NCBI GenBank assembly: GCA_002401565.1
Contig: NVTL01000006.1
Location: 34,881-42,672 of the forward strand
DNA from: Rhodospirillaceae bacterium
GTDB lineage: Bacteria; Pseudomonadota; Alphaproteobacteria; Rhodospirillales; Magnetovibrionaceae
Direction: 5' to 3'
Length of the DNA stretch: 7,792 nucleotides
Numbering within the stretch: the first letter of the stretch is position 1; every line of letters starts with the position of its first letter. The notes under the pieces are model-generated. The model searched no databases, was not told the origin of the DNA, and worked only from the letters and a program-made list of their open reading frames with translations. A program made the translations under genes and the position numbers. Shown piece by piece: positions 6,154 to 7,792 of this stretch.

Positions 6154-6729
6154 ATGAAAAGTAGAATATCACAGCCACGTACCGTAACACCTGAACTGGA
6201 TGATCTTTTTTTCCCAAAAACCATACGAACAACAGGACGTATTCTTGCTTTGCTTATAGTTGGCACCCTAATTACCGGATGTGGAGATAACCTCCATAAA
6301 ACGTTTAATAAGGGAGGACTTAAGTCCGATAGGGAATACACCTTTCATATGATGAAAATTTCTAATATCAAGGCATCAGATGAGACAAGCGTAGCCGATT
6401 TCTATGAATACCTAGGAACTTCTAGCAAAAGATTCCAGTTGGCATACCGAGGCGACCTTAGTGATTTTGAAGATAGGAGTGCTGTCAGCATCACAATTGA
6501 AAATGGGCGTCTTACTGATATCTCTTCACATTGGGGTACTACCAAATTTGCCTATATGTTCAGCAAATTTTTTGGCCGTAACGAAGCACTCTTTTTTGCT
6601 CTTTGGATAGCAAACCCTCTTTTGATTCTGCTTTTCGTATTTTTTGTTATCGGTCGATTTTTCGGAGATGAGGACGAAGAGCATATTGGTGAAGACGTTA
6701 GCTCATCTGAAAAAGATACTAACGACTAG
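6154..6729 (+). CDS. Unrecognised lipoprotein-like protein with C-terminal membrane helix
   Basis: A 191-residue protein starting at ATG 6154 (GAGGGAG ends 11 bases upstream); a TTG at 6145 lies too close to that site. An unusually long N-region (about 28 residues, with a PELDD acidic patch) precedes a hydrophobic stretch and a lipobox ending LITGC, with Cys43 as the predicted lipidation site. The middle (about 44-145) is a polar domain, presumably periplasmic, with no motif I recognise. A second hydrophobic segment at about 147-170 (FFALWIANPLLILLFVFFVI) is followed by an acidic tail (GDEDEEHIGED, ending SSSEKDTND). A lipid anchor plus a C-terminal membrane helix is an uncommon layout. The first segment could instead be a plain transmembrane helix, giving a two-helix inner-membrane protein. 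The gene stands alone, downstream of the structured RNA region, which may control it. Function unknown. Confidence 0.75.
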   Translation: MKSRISQPRTVTPELDDLFFPKTIRTTGRILALLIVGTLITGCGDNLHKTFNKGGLKSDREYTFHMMKISNIKASDETSVADFYEYLGTSSKRFQLAYRGDLSDFEDRSAVSITIENGRLTDISSHWGTTKFAYMFSKFFGRNEALFFALWIANPLLILLFVFFVIGRFFGDEDEEHIGEDVSSSEKDTND

Positions 6730-6732
6730 CTG

Positions 6733-6746
6733 ATAAAATATTTTAT
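6733..6746. repeat. AT-only 14-bp palindrome just after the lipoprotein gene
   Basis: ATAAAATATTTTAT is a perfect palindrome three bases after the stop codon at 6729. In RNA it would form a weak AU stem. In such AT-rich sequence it may be chance. Confidence 0.4.
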
Positions 6747-6775
6747 TTTATAAAACCTCAACATCAAGGGTATTA

Positions 6776-6815
6776 AGTGAAGCAGAATTATTGAAAAAAT
6801 CTGCCTCTCACTTTT
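6776..6815 (+). terminator. Possible weak terminator after the lipoprotein gene
   Basis: AGTGA-A-GCAGA (6776-6786) can pair with TCTGC-CTC-TCACT (6800-6812) around an AT-rich loop, with unpaired bases between the two 5-bp blocks. TTTCTC follows. It is in the right place for a rho-independent terminator of the 6154 gene, but the stem is interrupted and the T run is short. Confidence 0.3.
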
Positions 6816-7129
6816 CTCATAATTTCCACCACGGACTGTTAGCCCGTATAATCAAAATAATATTTTCAGATAAATGCTGTATTTTGAGGCGCACTCTTTA
6901 ACCCCAAATTATTTGACAATATACTCACAATTTGAAAGACTAAGTTATTCGCATTTTCCTAGCATGACATGCGTCTTATTACAGCTCCTCACAAGCAGTA
7001 GAATTTCGACTGCGCCTTACCTGAGCCATATTTAAACAAACGGCTCCTACATCCTTATAGACACTATTAGACGCTTAATGCGGCCAGCTTTGCTTGCCGT
7101 TAGCGATCTATTTTTGAGGAGTGCTTGAA
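6816..7129. other. Gene-free region upstream of the methylase gene
   Basis: About 310 bases without a convincing gene on either strand. It holds several small dyads: GCATG-A-CATGC (6962-6972), GCAGT...ACTGC (6995-6999/7009-7013), GAGCC...GGCTC (7023-7027/7042-7046) and an imperfect stem near 7080-7102. A TTGACA at 6913-6918 has no good -10 at normal distance. A weaker candidate is TTATTA (6976-6981) with TAGAAT (6999-7004) at a 17-base spacing, which could drive the 7130 and 7232 starts. No tRNA, CRISPR or insertion sequence end was seen. Confidence 0.4.
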
Positions 7130-7231
7130 ATGTCTTCGCTGAAGGTACGGGACTTTTTAATACAATCTATCATCATTTTTACGGTTCTTTCTTTGAGTGC
7201 AGACCTAGCACCAGCTCAGGAGGAAGAGAAC
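7130..7231 (+). other. 34-codon signal-peptide-like segment in frame with the methylase
   Basis: An ATG at 7130 has an excellent ribosome binding site (GAGGAG, 7116-7121, 8 bases away) and runs in frame, with no stop, into the methylase start at 7232. It encodes a classic Sec signal peptide: a positive start (MSSLKVRDF), a hydrophobic core (SIIIFTVLSLSA) and an AxA cleavage motif (LAPA|QEEEN). A secreted DNA methylase makes little sense. This is either the remnant of a secreted-protein gene fused to the methylase by deletion or insertion, or an alternative longer start. The junction falls at about 7217-7232. Confidence 0.6.
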
Positions 7232-7792
7232 ATGCCTAATTTAAAAAATGCACTGACGATTGAATACCTACCCATTAACCAACTTAAAGATTACGACAAA
7301 GAAATCCGAATACACAAAGAAAAACAAAAGAAAAAAACGCGACCTAATTTACAAAAATATGGTCAAGTGCTTCCCATCCCCATTGACCAATACAATGTCA
7401 TTATCGACGGTCATCTCATTTGGGAAATTCTCAAGGAACTTGGTTATGAGCAAATAGCTGTCGTCGTCGTCAGCAATCTAACTCCAGAAGAAATACGGGG
7501 TCTTAGACTCGCACTGAACCGACTTTCTGAAGACACTGAGTGGGATCGCAAAGCTCTCGCCATTGAGTTTCAAGAGTTAATTGACTTAGACTTCGAGCTT
7601 GAATTTACCGCTTTTGATGAAGTCGAAATCGAGGCGACTCTTTTCATTGGTGGAGAGGAAGGTCTACCTGAAGACAACCCTTTTGAAAATGTTGATTTCG
7701 AAGTGCCGACCGTTTCCGAAATCGGAGATACTTGGGAAGCAGGAGACAACCGCCTAACATGCGGCTCTTCCCTAGAGGCAACTGTTTTTGAC
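7232..7792 (+). CDS. ParB-domain DNA methyltransferase, 5' part only
   Basis: The first 187 codons are present; the gene leaves the window on the right. The preferred start is ATG 7232 because AGGAGG (7218-7223) sits 8 bases upstream; ATG 7130 would add a signal peptide. Residues about 9-98 resemble the ParB/sulfiredoxin-like domain found in front of many phage and island DNA methylases: LTIEYLPINQLKDY, GQVLPIPIDQYNVIIDGHLI, LTPEEIRGLRLALNRLSEDT, then WDRKALAIEFQELIDLD and FELEFTAFDEVEIE. The GDTWEAGDNRLTCGSSL segment at 165-181 matches the junction where the amino-methyltransferase domain begins (usually GDLW-LG-HRLLCGD). Catalytic motifs I and IV lie beyond base 7792. The ParB motif usually carries an arginine after GH (GHxR), but here it reads GHLIWE, so nucleotide binding by this domain may be lost. 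The product probably modifies adenine or cytosine amino groups; specificity is unknown. Such genes are common in prophages and islands. Confidence 0.82.
   Translation, partial: MPNLKNALTIEYLPINQLKDYDKEIRIHKEKQKKKTRPNLQKYGQVLPIPIDQYNVIIDGHLIWEILKELGYEQIAVVVVSNLTPEEIRGLRLALNRLSEDTEWDRKALAIEFQELIDLDFELEFTAFDEVEIEATLFIGGEEGLPEDNPFENVDFEVPTVSEIGDTWEAGDNRLTCGSSLEATVFD

Noticed and set aside
6913..6946. TTGACA at 6913-6918 as a promoter for the methylase.
   Set aside because: The hexamers 16-19 bases downstream (AAAGAC to GACTAA) do not resemble a -10, and the TAAGTT that follows is 22 bases away.

Overview
The window looks like chromosomal or island DNA of a Gram-negative bacterium, most likely a moderately AT-rich, possibly marine, alphaproteobacterium. 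This rests on two lipoproteins with lipoboxes, a periplasmic Sel1-type protein, a MASE1 histidine kinase paired with a FixJ-type regulator, a heparin-lyase-I-like lipoprotein and a ParB/methylase hybrid gene. The taxonomic guess is inference; no rRNA or tRNA is present to anchor it.

Layout. Bases 1-609 (minus strand) hold the 5' part of an unrecognised gene that runs off the left edge and seems to carry a one-base frameshift near its start. Bases 750-3462 hold three minus-strand genes in one direction: a small one-helix membrane protein (3462-3121), a secreted coiled-coil plus Sel1-repeat protein (3030-1648) and a polysaccharide-lyase-like lipoprotein (1577-750). They look like an envelope-directed transcription unit. 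Bases 3463-3596 form a compact divergent control region with a good minus-strand promoter, a 7-bp dyad and a 14-bp palindrome. Reading the other way are a MASE1 sensor kinase (3597-5243) and a FixJ-family response regulator (5240-5800) that overlap by 4 bases. The simplest reading is that the pair senses a signal at the membrane and controls its own operon and/or the divergent envelope genes.

The most striking part is the 350-base gap after the regulator. From about 5865 to 6139 the plus strand is densely self-complementary: a 10-bp hairpin, a 6-bp hairpin, then a long-range stem that closes a cloverleaf of three hairpins, then a 7-bp hairpin and a small hairpin over the Shine-Dalgarno sequence of the next gene. 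This is best explained as a structured RNA, either a free ncRNA or a long 5' leader of the lipoprotein gene that follows. I could not assign it to a known RNA family.

Bases 6154-6729 (plus) encode an unrecognised lipoprotein-like protein with a second, C-terminal membrane helix and an acidic tail. After 400 bases without a gene, the right edge carries the start of a ParB-like-domain DNA methyltransferase gene (from 7232). It is preceded in the same frame by a 34-codon segment (7130-7231) that has its own ribosome binding site and reads as a textbook secretory signal peptide. That is an odd partner for a DNA-modifying enzyme and suggests a fusion or recombination junction. The methylase type and the broken gene on the left suggest accessory DNA at both ends of the window.
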